Positions 9,079 through 17,868 of a stretch of 64,000 bases of DNA are shown here, in pieces. This stretch comes from CAZDET01 sp964504335. Lineage in GTDB: Bacteria; Bacteroidota; Bacteroidia; Chitinophagales; Saprospiraceae. The stretch is taken from assembly GCA_964504335.1 (NCBI GenBank), contig CAZDET010000025.1:1-64000 (forward strand), read 5' to 3'. Each line of letters starts with the position of its first letter. The stretch's first letter is position 1. The notes beneath the pieces were generated by a model. It was given only the letters and a program-made list of their open reading frames with translations. It made no database searches and was not told the origin of the DNA. The position numbers and the translations under genes were made by a program.

Positions 9079-9642
9079 ATGTCAAGTAATGGCACTTCCT
9101 TAGACCATCCAATGGCTACAGGATCCCCCTCCGGACAACGACACCCACCTGAAGATCAAACCGTCGAGCTGTTGTCAAAACTCGTGGATCGAATGGATCG
9201 CCTGGAGAAACAACTCCCCGGCCTCCTGGCTATGGCCGGCGATTCCGTCGATGAGGCTTACCGCAATGCCCAACAACGAGGCATTCACCCGGAACAACGG
9301 GTGCAAGCAGGCCTGCAACTTTTAGAGCGCATCACCGAACCCGATATGATGGCTCGGTTGAATCAACTGATTCAATTTACGGAGCAACTTCCGGGCATGC
9401 TGGCCATGTTCGGCGATATCGCCGATGAACGCATGCGCCAGGCACAGGCCGACGGCCTCGACGTACAAGCCATTGCCACCGTCGCATCCTCCGTAGGCCA
9501 GGCCCTCTCGCGGGCGGCCAGCACGCCCCCCGAACCGGTCAGCCTGTTCGGCATCATCCGAGCCCATTCGGACAAGGACCGCCAGCGCGGGCTCGGCTTT
9601 ATCATGAACTTCCTCAAAGAATTTGGCAAAAAAATATCCTAA
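9079..9642 (+). CDS. DUF1641-family protein, partner of the adjacent flavoprotein
   Basis: This 187-residue soluble protein has two similar helical stretches (LEKQLPGLLAMAGD and TEQLPGMLAMFGD) and a C-terminal segment, LFGIIRAHSDKDRQRGLGF, that resembles the DUF1641 domain. DUF1641 proteins are often encoded beside sulfide:quinone oxidoreductase-type flavoproteins or formate dehydrogenases; their biochemical role is not established. The stop codon overlaps the ATG of the next gene (TAATG), which points to translational coupling and probably a physical or functional partnership. ATG at 9079 was preferred over an upstream in-frame TTG at 9037 because the upstream codons fall between the -7 box and the likely leader. 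Confidence 0.72.
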   Translation: MSSNGTSLDHPMATGSPSGQRHPPEDQTVELLSKLVDRMDRLEKQLPGLLAMAGDSVDEAYRNAQQRGIHPEQRVQAGLQLLERITEPDMMARLNQLIQFTEQLPGMLAMFGDIADERMRQAQADGLDVQAIATVASSVGQALSRAASTPPEPVSLFGIIRAHSDKDRQRGLGFIMNFLKEFGKKIS

Positions 9643-10835
9643 TGGCACACTTTCAGATACTCATCGTCGGCGGCGGCACCGCCGGACTGACCGTCGGCGC
9701 TATGTTGCGCAATCAGCCCAACCCGCCGGAGGTGGCGATCGTCGAGCCTTCCGAAAAGCATTACTACCAGCCTATCTGGACACTGGTCGGTGCCGGGCTG
9801 TTCGACAAAAGTATTTCCGAACGCGCGGAGGCGGATTACATTCCTCCCGGCGCGACTTGGATCAAAGATCGCGTCGCTACTTTCGATCCCGATAACAATG
9901 CAGTTACGCTTGCCGGCGGCGAATCACATACTTACGACGTGCTAGTGGTGGCGGCAGGCATTCAGGTCGACTGGGACCGCATCCCCGGCCTTAAGGAAAG
10001 TGTCGGAAAGCCCGGCACCGGAGTTTGCAGCAACTACGCCTACGAAACGGTAGAAAGCACCCACGAAAACATCAAAAAGCTGAAGCGGGGCAAGGCGCTG
10101 TTTACGCATCCTTCCGGCTCTATCAAATGCGGTGGCGCACCGATTAAAATTACGTTTCTCGCCTGCGATCTGTGGCAGAAGGCGGGAACGCTCCCGCAAA
10201 TTCAGGTCAAGTTCGTCAAAGGGGGCGGGGCCATTTTTGCCGTCGATAAGTACATTCCCTCCCTTCAGCGGGTAGTCGATCGCTACGGAATTGAAACCGT
10301 TTACAAAACGGATCTCGTTGAACTGCGCCCCGACCGCAAGGAAGCCGTATTCCGTCATTTGGAATCGGGTGAAGAAACGGTCGAATCGTACGATATGATC
10401 CACGTGTCGCCTCCGATGAGCGCGCCGGATTTCATCAAGAAGAGTCCGCTGGCTGCAGAGAGCGGCTGGGTGGAAGTCGACAAATTGACCACACAGCACA
10501 AGCGCTACCCAAACGTGTTTTCGCTAGGAGATAGCAGTAGCCTTCCCACCTCCAAAACCGGAGCGGCTATTCGCAAGCAAGCGCCTGTAACCGTAGAGAA
10601 TATAATGGCGTTCCTCCAGCACAGCACCCTAGACAAGGCGTATGATGGGTATACCTCCTGCCCGCTAGTTACCGGAGTCGGCAGTTTGATTCTCGCCGAA
10701 TTTGACTACGACAAGCAGCCTATGGAGAGCTTTCCGTTCGATCAGTCGCAGGAGCGCTACAGCATGTATGCGCTAAAGGCCTACGGATTGCCCCAGCTGT
10801 ACTGGCACGGCATGCTGCGGGGTAGAGACTTCTAA
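9642..10835 (+). CDS. sulfide:quinone oxidoreductase-like FAD-dependent oxidoreductase
   Basis: This 397-residue protein has the two-dinucleotide-binding-domain fold of sulfide:quinone oxidoreductases, opening with the FAD motif ILIVGGGTAGLTVG and ending the FAD site with NVFSLGDSSSLPTSKTGAA near residue 290. Cys129 (GVCSNYA) and Cys163 (IKCGGAPIK) fit the redox cysteines that hold the sulfur bridge in this family. SQR oxidises sulfide and passes electrons to the quinone pool at the membrane, making persulfide that the enzyme encoded at 7409 could consume. It is translationally coupled to the DUF1641 gene. Its last four bases overlap the convergent SulP gene. SQR type cannot be fixed from motifs alone. 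Confidence 0.87.
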   Translation: MAHFQILIVGGGTAGLTVGAMLRNQPNPPEVAIVEPSEKHYYQPIWTLVGAGLFDKSISERAEADYIPPGATWIKDRVATFDPDNNAVTLAGGESHTYDVLVVAAGIQVDWDRIPGLKESVGKPGTGVCSNYAYETVESTHENIKKLKRGKALFTHPSGSIKCGGAPIKITFLACDLWQKAGTLPQIQVKFVKGGGAIFAVDKYIPSLQRVVDRYGIETVYKTDLVELRPDRKEAVFRHLESGEETVESYDMIHVSPPMSAPDFIKKSPLAAESGWVEVDKLTTQHKRYPNVFSLGDSSSLPTSKTGAAIRKQAPVTVENIMAFLQHSTLDKAYDGYTSCPLVTGVGSLILAEFDYDKQPMESFPFDQSQERYSMYALKAYGLPQLYWHGMLRGRDF

Positions 10836-12568
10836 GTATTCGACTGTAGTCGATAAGAAGCTAACCGATCCTCTTCTGACTGGGGGATCGGTGTTTTTTC
10901 GTCCACTGCGTCCACCGCCTGCTGCACCGTCATGTAGATATTATCCATGCCGATGCGCTGGAGTAAGCCCGTGCGGGAAAGCGCATCCCGTACCGGACCA
11001 ATCAACCCAGTGAATACCACGCGGAGTTCTCGAAGTTCGTAATGGGTAAGGAAATCGGTGAGCATGTGCAGGGCCGAGCTATCGACAGATTGAATGCCCT
11101 CGCAGTTGATGATCATGGTTTGGAGCTTGGAGCCTTTATCGTCGACCAATTCTTCGATGCGATCCTGGAAATACTGAACGTTGGCAAAGTACAAGAGGGC
11201 GTCGAAACGAATAACCAGCAGGTCGTCGCGTACTTCTAGCCCCTCGAAGCGATCAACATTTCGGTAGAGGGTCGTTCCTGGCAACTTGCCAAGCACGGCC
11301 AAATGGGGCTTACTGCTTCGGTAAACCATGACCGCCAGCGACAGGATGACTCCGATGCCGATACCTTGCTCAATGCCAAGCAGCAACGTCGCCAAAAAGG
11401 TAACCAACAACATCACAAAATCCGACCGATCCGTTTTCCAGAGGTAGATCGGCTCGCGAATGTCAATCAAGCCAAAAACCGCAACCATAATGACCGAAGC
11501 GAGGATAGCATTCGGCAAATAGTAAAACACGGGGGTTAGAAAAAGAAGGGTAATGATGATTAGCAAAGCGCTAATAACAGAGGCCATTCCGGTACGTGCT
11601 CCGGCCTGATCATTGACGGCTGTTCGGGAAAACCCACCCGTTACCGGATAGGATTGCACCAGTGCTCCTCCTAAATTGGCTACTCCCAGGGCAATCAGCT
11701 CCTGATTGGGCACGACCCGATAACTTTTATGTTTGGCCTGAATAGCCTTGGCCACCGCGATACTTTCCATGAAACTCACCAGAGAAATTGTCAGCGCTAT
11801 AGGAAGAAGGGCCTGATAATTGGCCATGTCGAGCTGGGGCAACCCAATGGCGGGTAACCCTTGGGGGATATCCCCGACGATCTTGACTCCTTGTTCGGTG
11901 AGCCCCACCCCCCAGGTAACCAGAATACCTGCGATCACTGCGAATAGCGGGGCCGGTAGCTTGCGATTTATCCGACGCAATCCCAGGATGAGCGCAATAG
12001 CACCGATCCCAATGGCAAAAGTCGGCCAGTTGAGCTGATCGATTTCATTAATAGCCTGCAAGATAATCTCGTGCACGTGGTGACTGCGCTCCAGGTCAAT
12101 TCCCATCAAGTGTTTCAGCTGACTAAACCCGATGATCAGAGCCGCAGCCGAGGTAAATCCGCTAATCACCGGGTGGGATAGAAAGTTTACTAAGAACCCC
12201 AGTCGGAAGAGCCCCAGGAAAAGCTGGATTAAGCCGACCAAAATGGCCAGGCCAATCGCCAGCGCGAGGTATAATTCGGTACCACCTTCGGCCATCATAC
12301 CAACTCCGCTGGCCGTCAGCAATGAAACCATGGCAACCGGCCCTACTGCCAATTGCCTGGACGTTCCTAAAAAGGCATATAGAATGAGCGGTAGGGTCGA
12401 TGCGTACAGGCCATAGATGGGTGGTAGTCCGGCCAGCAACGCGTAGGCCATCCCCTGGGGAATCAGCATGACGCCTACAGTAAGGCCCGCCCCCAGGTCG
12501 CCTTTGAATTGTGTTGAATTATATTTTGGGAGCCACTCAAATGCGGGAATTAGTTGTTGCAATTTCAT
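10832..12568 (-). CDS. SulP-family anion permease with C-terminal STAS domain
   Basis: This 578-residue membrane protein carries the SulP entry signature around residues 26-54 (GLTVGVMLIPQGMAYALLAG) and about a dozen hydrophobic segments up to residue 430. A STAS domain at about 450-555 follows, with the typical INCEGIQSVDSSALHMLTD segment. Relatives transport sulfate, bicarbonate or other anions; sulfate/sulfite export or uptake is favoured here only because of the surrounding sulfur genes. It is convergent with, and overlaps by 4 bp, the SQR-like gene, and lies downstream of the Crp/Fnr gene with its own Crp-like promoter between them. ATG at 12568 gives a normal N-terminus. Confidence 0.9.
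   Translation of the reverse strand: MKLQQLIPAFEWLPKYNSTQFKGDLGAGLTVGVMLIPQGMAYALLAGLPPIYGLYASTLPLILYAFLGTSRQLAVGPVAMVSLLTASGVGMMAEGGTELYLALAIGLAILVGLIQLFLGLFRLGFLVNFLSHPVISGFTSAAALIIGFSQLKHLMGIDLERSHHVHEIILQAINEIDQLNWPTFAIGIGAIALILGLRRINRKLPAPLFAVIAGILVTWGVGLTEQGVKIVGDIPQGLPAIGLPQLDMANYQALLPIALTISLVSFMESIAVAKAIQAKHKSYRVVPNQELIALGVANLGGALVQSYPVTGGFSRTAVNDQAGARTGMASVISALLIIITLLFLTPVFYYLPNAILASVIMVAVFGLIDIREPIYLWKTDRSDFVMLLVTFLATLLLGIEQGIGIGVILSLAVMVYRSSKPHLAVLGKLPGTTLYRNVDRFEGLEVRDDLLVIRFDALLYFANVQYFQDRIEELVDDKGSKLQTMIINCEGIQSVDSSALHMLTDFLTHYELRELRVVFTGLIGPVRDALSRTGLLQRIGMDNIYMTVQQAVDAVDEKTPIPQSEEDRLASYRLQSNT
10864..10899 (+). terminator. terminator for the SQR operon embedded in the SulP 3' end
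   Basis: An 8-bp perfect stem, ACCGATCC (10864-10871) and GGATCGGT (10885-10892), is followed by GTTTTTTC on the plus strand. It begins 29 bp after the stop codon at 10835 and sits inside the last codons of the convergent SulP gene, so the two genes share this DNA. Confidence 0.75.
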
Positions 12569-12591
12569 ACCAAAAATAGCTTCGTTTGCTG

Positions 12592-12635
12592 CAAAGTTGA
12601 GCTTTTTAACAAACTATTACAGTGAATTAAATCAC
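12592..12635 (-). promoter_or_regulatory. Crp/Fnr-type operator and -7 box before the SulP gene
   Basis: A GTGA-ATTAAA-TCAC palindrome lies at 12622-12635 in the 78-bp gap between the Crp/Fnr gene and SulP. Read on the minus strand, CAACTTTG (one mismatch to TAnnTTTG) occupies 12599-12592. Centre-to-box spacing is 29.5 bp, as at the other four sites. This implies SulP has its own promoter. Confidence 0.65.
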
Positions 12636-12646
12636 ACTATTCGGCC

Positions 12647-13297
12647 TTAGCGAATCAGTTCCACCTTATTCCTCCCCAGTATTACCTCTCCTTTCTTTTC
12701 CAGCACCTTTAACGTTCGGGATACGGACTCGCGGCTCACGTTTAGATCTTCGGCGATCGATTGATGGGTGGCGGGAATCACATCAGAGTGAGTGGCCTTC
12801 GCCCGTTTGTGTAGGTATTGCAACAGGCGCTCGTCGAGTTGCTTGAAAATAATCTGATCAAATGTGTGCAATAGCTCTAGCATCCGGCTGTCGTAGGCCG
12901 TCATCACAAAGTCCTTCCAACTACGGTATTTCATAATCCACTCATCCATATACCTCGAGGGGATGGCAATTATGGTCGTGTCTTCCTCCGCTATGGTCCG
13001 AATGACGCTCTGCTTGTTGTTCATACAACAGGTAAATGTCATGGTGCAGCTATCCCCACCAGTCAGGTAATAGAGAAAAATCTCGGAGCCATCCTCCGAT
13101 TCGTGACTGACCTTGATACTGCCCTCGATAACCAGCGGCATTAACTTGACATACTGGCCGTAATCTAGAATGACTTCTCCGGCATCAAAGGACATCACCC
13201 GCCCCACTTCGCTAATTTCTTCTCGCAACGCCAGATCGGTCAGAATCGGAAATTGCTTGCGCAGGATATCGGGAATTGCCGCCTTGCTTAAAACCAT
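12647..13297 (-). CDS. Crp/Fnr-family transcriptional regulator (sulfur island)
   Basis: This 216-residue regulator has an N-terminal cyclic-nucleotide-binding-like beta roll (about residues 20-125, including GSIKVSHESEDGSEIFLYYLTGGDSC), a dimerisation helix, and a C-terminal winged helix. The recognition helix reads SRESVSRTLKVLE; its Arg-Glu-x-x-x-Arg pattern is the one by which Escherichia coli Crp reads GTGA half-sites. Cysteines in the MTFTCCMNNK stretch (about residues 90-94) could sense redox or sulfur species, but this is speculation. The effector is unknown. Five GTGA-N6-TCAC-like promoters in the window are plausible targets. A paralogue of the same length is encoded at 39531-40181. 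Confidence 0.92.
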   Translation of the reverse strand: MVLSKAAIPDILRKQFPILTDLALREEISEVGRVMSFDAGEVILDYGQYVKLMPLVIEGSIKVSHESEDGSEIFLYYLTGGDSCTMTFTCCMNNKQSVIRTIAEEDTTIIAIPSRYMDEWIMKYRSWKDFVMTAYDSRMLELLHTFDQIIFKQLDERLLQYLHKRAKATHSDVIPATHQSIAEDLNVSRESVSRTLKVLEKKGEVILGRNKVELIR

Positions 13298-13326
13298 GGC
13301 TTCAAGTAGTTAGATAGGTGAGAGGA

Positions 13327-13815
13327 TTACTTAGAAAGATAGACAATTTCACTCAAGTCTCCAGGGCTATTAGATCGGGAACAGGGCAAACGCATTAAAT
13401 CCCGGAAGCGACAACCCCACTCGGCAGGACATAGCTTGGCAGCTCGGCCCTCCGGCCGGTGGCTGGGCTCGGGGCGCCGCACACCATGTGGGTGGGTATT
13501 TAAAAAATAACCCGCCCTCCATACCTGCTCGCCTTTGGGGCTGCAGGCAGCCCAAGCGTGCACTGCGCACGCGGCTACCAGCAATGGAAACGGCCGTGTG
13601 AAAAAGTGGGCTATTTTGAGAACGGCTGCCGCTGGGACAGCTATTGGATGGTAGTACGAAGATACGTGCTTAGCACCTAACAAGCAAGCCCTAACTTGCT
13701 CCAACTTCCAAAACTCCCGTTCCGACCATTTCAATGCGTGTGCCCTACATCGGGAATCGCGGTAAAGAGAAAAGCATTTCTCAACCATATTCCTCCGCCT
13801 TACCCTATTCAGATT
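13327..13815. repeat. gene-poor, hairpin-rich GC-rich segment, possible dispersed element
   Basis: No convincing gene is present in these 489 bases. They hold several inverted repeats: GGGTGGGTATTT against AAATAACCCGCCC (13490-13517), TTGGGGCTGC against GCAGCCCAA with one bulged base (13535-13555), and AGCAAG against CTTGCT (13683-13700). The centre is clearly richer in G and C than its flanks. An open frame of 153 codons spans it on the minus strand, but its translation is low-complexity and rich in Pro, Arg, Cys and Ala, and looks non-coding. A dispersed structured repeat is the best guess. Confidence 0.4.
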
Positions 13816-14229
13816 TTAATGCGGCAAACGGTTCTGAACGAGTCCGTAAGTGTAGGTCCCAAGCGTAGCTCCCAGAATAACCATCAATAAGATAGAAAAC
13901 CCATGTCCCAGCAATACGAACATCGGTCCCGGGCAGGCCCCAACCAACGCCCAACCCAACCCAAAGATGGTACCGGCACCCAGGTGGCGCTTCATATTGA
14001 GCGGCAAGGGCTTGTACTCTACGAAGGTCTGGCGCAAGGTCTGAATCTTTAAGCGCTTCATTAGAGCAATGATGATCACTCCCAGCACCACGGCTGTGCC
14101 AATGATGCCGTACATATGAAAGGACTCAAATCGAAACATCTCATGGATGCGGAACCAGGAAATAGCCTCCGATTTGGTCATCACAATTCCGAAAAATATC
14201 CCAACAGTGAAAAAACTTATCAATCGCAT
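13816..14229 (-). CDS. YeeE/YedE-family thiosulfate transporter, second half (DUF6691-like)
   Basis: This 137-residue integral membrane protein has four or so hydrophobic segments and the conserved half-repeat motif GLGWALVGACPGPMFVLLGHG near its C-terminus. In YeeE/TsuA-type transporters such cysteine-containing motifs line the thiosulfate path. Here the transporter is split in two genes, as is common in Bacteroidota and Proteobacteria sulfur loci; the other half lies 48 bp upstream. ATG at 14229 was chosen. A GTG at 14259 would add ten residues, but its only ribosome-site-like sequence is too close. A role in importing thiosulfate or related sulfur compounds is inferred from the family. Confidence 0.85.
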   Translation of the reverse strand: MRLISFFTVGIFFGIVMTKSEAISWFRIHEMFRFESFHMYGIIGTAVVLGVIIIALMKRLKIQTLRQTFVEYKPLPLNMKRHLGAGTIFGLGWALVGACPGPMFVLLGHGFSILLMVILGATLGTYTYGLVQNRLPH

Positions 14230-14277
14230 CAGAAAATCAATTTTGGGGTTTAAAAACACTCCTGCTTAATCGCTACC

Positions 14278-14868
14278 TTATCCTAATATCAAAGGCATCA
14301 GGAACCAGGTCATGAACAGCCCTCCAATGAAAAAACCGATAACGGTGATCAGAGAAGGCAATTGTAAATGAGACAATCCGGTGATGGCATGCCCGGAGGT
14401 ACAGCCCGAGCCGTAGCGGGCACCGAAGCCGACGAGAAATCCGCCTGCAAGAGCAAGTAAAATGCCTTTCACACTGCTGAAGGCCATCAGTTGGGTCGGC
14501 CAGAAACCATTGCCCTGCGGATAGTCGATATTCCAATCCCGCAGGTGGCTAATCGTCGACTCTGATATGGCCACTGGCTCAGGGCTGGAGAGATAATTAG
14601 CGGCAATGATTCCCCCAATTACAGCTCCTCCGATGAAGGCAAACCGCCAGTATTCTTCCCGAATATCGAAGTTGAAGTAAGGGGTGCGCTTTCCGGCACC
14701 GGCCAGGTTACAGAAATTCCTCATGATCGTGGATACACCGAAGCTGCGGCCCAGGTAGGTCATCAGAAACAGCACCAGGGCAATCGCTGCCCCGGAAACC
14801 GACCAGTGCCAGGGTTGGCTCAGCCAACCGATAAACTGCTGCGAACTATTTATGACTAGATCAATCAT
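14278..14868 (-). CDS. YeeE/YedE-family thiosulfate transporter, first half
   Basis: This 196-residue protein has five or six membrane segments and the family motif GARYGSGCTSGHAITGLSHL near residues 148-167, where the cysteine is one of the conserved sulfur-handling residues of the YeeE fold. It lacks the second inverted half, which is encoded by the next gene, so the functional unit is probably a two-subunit channel. The gene is the first of a two-gene minus-strand operon with a Crp-like promoter 40-83 bp upstream. The neighbouring persulfide dioxygenase and SQR-like genes suggest that imported sulfur feeds oxidation or assimilation. Confidence 0.87.
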   Translation of the reverse strand: MIDLVINSSQQFIGWLSQPWHWSVSGAAIALVLFLMTYLGRSFGVSTIMRNFCNLAGAGKRTPYFNFDIREEYWRFAFIGGAVIGGIIAANYLSSPEPVAISESTISHLRDWNIDYPQGNGFWPTQLMAFSSVKGILLALAGGFLVGFGARYGSGCTSGHAITGLSHLQLPSLITVIGFFIGGLFMTWFLMPLILG

Positions 14869-14907
14869 GTAACTAGTATAATTTTATTGTCCGAAAATCA
14901 ATAAATG

Positions 14908-14951
14908 CGAAAATAGTAGATGTCACCGCAATAGAAGGTGACCTGGATCAC
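14908..14951 (-). promoter_or_regulatory. Crp/Fnr-type operator and -7 box before the YeeE/YedE pair
   Basis: A GTGA-CCTGGA-TCAC palindrome lies at 14938-14951. On the minus strand the box TATTTTCG (one mismatch to TAnnTTTG) occupies 14915-14908. The spacing from the palindrome centre is 29.5 bp, as at the other four promoters. The remaining bases up to 15157 show no further clear signal. Confidence 0.66.
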
Positions 14952-15157
14952 ATTCAGCGCTGGTTTGGGATTTCCAACCAGCTTGTGCACGGCATTTTGC
15001 ACTACAGTATAATAACCGGTGAACAAGTATTGCGTTTATTATTAGGTTGACAGCCTATTTTAATTTTTCACTTTCGCCCTATTTCGTTAACATGCATTGA
15101 TTTGTAACCTCAGTAGCGGGTACAAACAACCCACTCACTTACCGCAAATCCCTCCGG

Positions 15158-16318
15158 ATGATGAGCAAGAAAAACACAACACCCAAAAAATTCGCCATCC
15201 TGATTGGCGTATTCCACAACGATCAGCGGCAACCTTCAGTGAAAGCGGAGATCGAAGAACTCAAATGCGTACTCGGTGATCCGGAAGGTGGCAACTTCGA
15301 CGTGAAGACCCTCCTCAACCCCGAGTTGATGAATGCTAAAAAGGCCATCTCCCGAATCAGCCAGCAGGCAGGCCCCCAAGATGTGGTATTCTTCCACTTC
15401 ATCGGGGAAGCCGAAAAAGGAAGGGAAACCGACTCGTTATTCCTCTTATTTTCGAATTCCGACCGGGATTTCTTGGAGGCCACAGCCATGGATTCAGAGT
15501 TCATTGTTTCCCAGTTTCGAAAATCAAAATGCAAAAACTTCATCTTAATCGTCGACTGCGCCTATGCAAGCGCATTTTTCAACAATAACCGGGGGCTGCC
15601 CAGAGGGCTTTTCGCACTTACAGCTTCCGACGAAGGACGCAACGTGGGCAAGGAAGGCCACACGCTCACCAGCATTATACTGAAAGGCCTCCAGGAAGAT
15701 GAAGTAGATCGGGATCGCGACGGAAAGATTACCTTTTCCGAACTCTTCGACTACGTTATCGACACGACCAAAAGCGCAAATAAAAATATAGATATAGATA
15801 TAGGTATCCCGCAAAAATGGGAGTGGAATGTCGATAACAATATCTGTTTTTACGATCGCCCGAAAAAGGTGTTTATCAGCTATCGCCACAATTCCAGAGA
15901 ATTTGTGGAAAAACTGGCAACAGGCTTAAATGCCCAGGGAATCGATACCTTCGTAGACAAACGCAACCTGCAAGCGGGCGACCAGTGGAAAGATCTCATC
16001 GAACGAGAGATTCAACGTTCGCGAGCACTGATAGCCGTCCTGGAACCTATGATCTTTCAGTCCAAACCGTCGATGATCGAGTTTGAAGCGGCCTTGTCCA
16101 AGGACATTCCGATCATTCCTATCGAAATCGAACCGATTGAGCCTAGTGCGCTCTTCGAATTGCGCTACGGGCATTATCACCGAGACCCCTTCAATCAGAA
16201 CGATTTTCCATCAGAACTTGAGAAGTTAGCTAACCGAATCAGAACCCTGCACAAGCCAACCGCCAACGCCCCCGAACAGCCCCTCAAAGACACAGTAGCC
16301 GCAGAAAAAACGCATTAA
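15158..16318 (+). CDS. caspase-like domain with EF-hand-like loop fused to a TIR domain
   Basis: The N-terminal 200 residues have a peptidase C14 (caspase) fold pattern: an opening strand KKFAILIGVF, DVVFFHFIGEAEKG where a catalytic GHG should be, and LIVDCAYASAF with the cysteine (Cys134) in place. The histidine is replaced by Glu84, so peptidase activity is doubtful. A canonical calcium-type loop DRDRDGKITFSE follows at residues 184-195, as seen in bacterial caspase relatives. Residues 237-360 form a TIR domain (KKVFISYRHNSREFV, GIDTFVDKRNLQAGDQW), with Glu308 at the usual NADase position. There is no signal peptide, so it acts in the cytoplasm. TIR NADases and caspase-like proteins are both known in immunity; a defence or stress-signalling role is inference. 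The stop codon abuts the MFS gene. Confidence 0.8.
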   Translation: MMSKKNTTPKKFAILIGVFHNDQRQPSVKAEIEELKCVLGDPEGGNFDVKTLLNPELMNAKKAISRISQQAGPQDVVFFHFIGEAEKGRETDSLFLLFSNSDRDFLEATAMDSEFIVSQFRKSKCKNFILIVDCAYASAFFNNNRGLPRGLFALTASDEGRNVGKEGHTLTSIILKGLQEDEVDRDRDGKITFSELFDYVIDTTKSANKNIDIDIGIPQKWEWNVDNNICFYDRPKKVFISYRHNSREFVEKLATGLNAQGIDTFVDKRNLQAGDQWKDLIEREIQRSRALIAVLEPMIFQSKPSMIEFEAALSKDIPIIPIEIEPIEPSALFELRYGHYHRDPFNQNDFPSELEKLANRIRTLHKPTANAPEQPLKDTVAAEKTH

Positions 16319-17746
16319 ATGAGACCAGGCCGTATGAAAAACAAACTCCTATCCTGGTCAATCACCGCAGCACTTGCGGGCTTTCTTTTCGGATTCGATA
16401 CGGTGGTTATTTCCGGTGCCAACCTCCCCATTAAAGAACTTTGGAACACCACTCCCTTTTTTCACGGCACCTTCATCATGTCTATGGCATTATGGGGTAC
16501 GGTAATTGGTGCGATGACGGCGGGTTATCCCGTGCAAAAGCTCGGACGAAAGCGTACGCTCTTTTGGATCGGACTATTGTACTTGGTGTCCGCACTTGGA
16601 TCAGCCCTGGCCTGGGATCCCTACTCCTTCTCTTTTTTCCGGTTTATTGGCGGAGTTGGAGTAGGTGCCTCTTCCGTGGCGGCTCCCACCTATATTTCGG
16701 AAATCTCCTCGGAAAAGCAACGGGGCCGGTTGGGCACGTTGTATCAATTCAACATCGTCTTCGGCATTTTCATAGCCTTTATCTCCAACTACCTGATCGG
16801 TCAGTTAGGAGGAGAACATGCATGGCGCTTGATGCTTGGGGTGGAGGCCATCCCGGCAGCGATCTACAGTATAATGGTCCTTGGTGTACCCAATAGCCCC
16901 CGTTGGTTAATTCTGCAAAAAGGCGACGAGGAAGGCGCCAAATCCGTATTACAACAAATTGGCGTGGCCGATATCGCGCTTGAAGTGAAAGCCATCAAGC
17001 AATCGGTTGGTAAAAGCATATCGGAAAGCATTTTCAATAAGCGCTACCGCATTCCGGTCATCTTAGCCTTCATGCTCGCTTTTTTCAATCAGTTATCGGG
17101 AATCAACTTCATCCTTTACTACGCGCCGCAAATTCTGGAGACAGCCGGCCTGGCTACCGAAGAATCACTGGCTAGTTCGATTTCTATTGGTGGAGTCAAC
17201 TTAGTATTCACGCTACTGGGGATGTATCTCATCGACCGTTCGGGGCGAAAGAGCCTGATGCTGATCGGCTCCATCGGATACATCATTGGCCTGGCGGGTG
17301 TTGCCTACTCCTTTTTCGTGTTGGGGAATATGTCGACGGAGAACTTTGCCATTCCCACCAGCCAGGCAATTCAAATACTGATTTTTATTCTTGTATTTAT
17401 CGCTGCTCATGCGGTTGGGCAAGGTGCGGTGATTTGGGTTTTCATTTCGGAAATATTTCCCAATACACTTCGCGCCTATGGCCAGGCGTGGGGGTCAGGT
17501 ATTCACTGGGTCTTTGCTGCACTCATTACCCTCTTCGGATCGGTATTGATCGATGCATTTAGCACTAATCCTTGGCCGATATACGCCTTTTTCGCGGGGA
17601 TGATGATCCTGCAATTGTTGTGGACCTTGCTGATCATGCCGGAAACCAAAGGCATTCCTTTAGAAGAGCTGGAAAAACAACTAATTAAGCCCAGTACATC
17701 CGATGCAGAAGACACCCCGATGCATGCCAATATCAAAAATCGGTGA
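16319..17746 (+). CDS. MFS sugar porter
   Basis: This 475-residue, twelve-segment transporter belongs to the sugar porter branch of the major facilitator superfamily, shown by GRKRTLFWIG after helix 2, PNSPRWLI in the central loop, QLSGINFILYYAP in helix 7 and DRSGRKSLMLIG after helix 8. Relatives carry hexoses or pentoses with protons across the inner membrane. The ATG at 16319 follows the stop of the TIR-caspase gene with no gap; ATG at 16334 (MKNKLLSW) is an alternative start. Such tight spacing implies co-translation with the TIR protein, an unusual pairing. No sugar kinase or isomerase is adjacent, so the substrate is unknown. Confidence 0.9.
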   Translation: MRPGRMKNKLLSWSITAALAGFLFGFDTVVISGANLPIKELWNTTPFFHGTFIMSMALWGTVIGAMTAGYPVQKLGRKRTLFWIGLLYLVSALGSALAWDPYSFSFFRFIGGVGVGASSVAAPTYISEISSEKQRGRLGTLYQFNIVFGIFIAFISNYLIGQLGGEHAWRLMLGVEAIPAAIYSIMVLGVPNSPRWLILQKGDEEGAKSVLQQIGVADIALEVKAIKQSVGKSISESIFNKRYRIPVILAFMLAFFNQLSGINFILYYAPQILETAGLATEESLASSISIGGVNLVFTLLGMYLIDRSGRKSLMLIGSIGYIIGLAGVAYSFFVLGNMSTENFAIPTSQAIQILIFILVFIAAHAVGQGAVIWVFISEIFPNTLRAYGQAWGSGIHWVFAALITLFGSVLIDAFSTNPWPIYAFFAGMMILQLLWTLLIMPETKGIPLEELEKQLIKPSTSDAEDTPMHANIKNR

Positions 17747-17805
17747 TAGACGGCTGGCAACCTTTTCTGTATTAGGTGTTGGATTCTTTCTCGAGGTGAG
17801 TTTAT

Positions 17806-17813
17806 TACTTTTG
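17806..17813 (+). promoter_or_regulatory. Bacteroidota -7 promoter box before the haloperoxidase-like gene
   Basis: TACTTTTG matches the TAnnTTTG consensus exactly. It lies 56 bp before the GTG start at 17869, with a TTG at 17779-17781 as a possible -33 element. No Crp-like palindrome is present here. Confidence 0.5.
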
Positions 17814-17868
17814 CACCGAACGAAACGAACAGTCGTTCGTAGGAAAAGGAATAAAAAACTGATCTCCC

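Noticed and set aside
13327..13788. Open frame of 153 codons on the minus strand
   Set aside because: Its translation has skewed, low-complexity composition, spans several hairpins and shows no domain or leader; the region looks non-coding.
15047..15052. TTGACA as a sigma-70 -35 box upstream of the TIR-caspase gene
   Set aside because: Bacteroidota use a different promoter consensus and no matching -7 box lies at the right distance.
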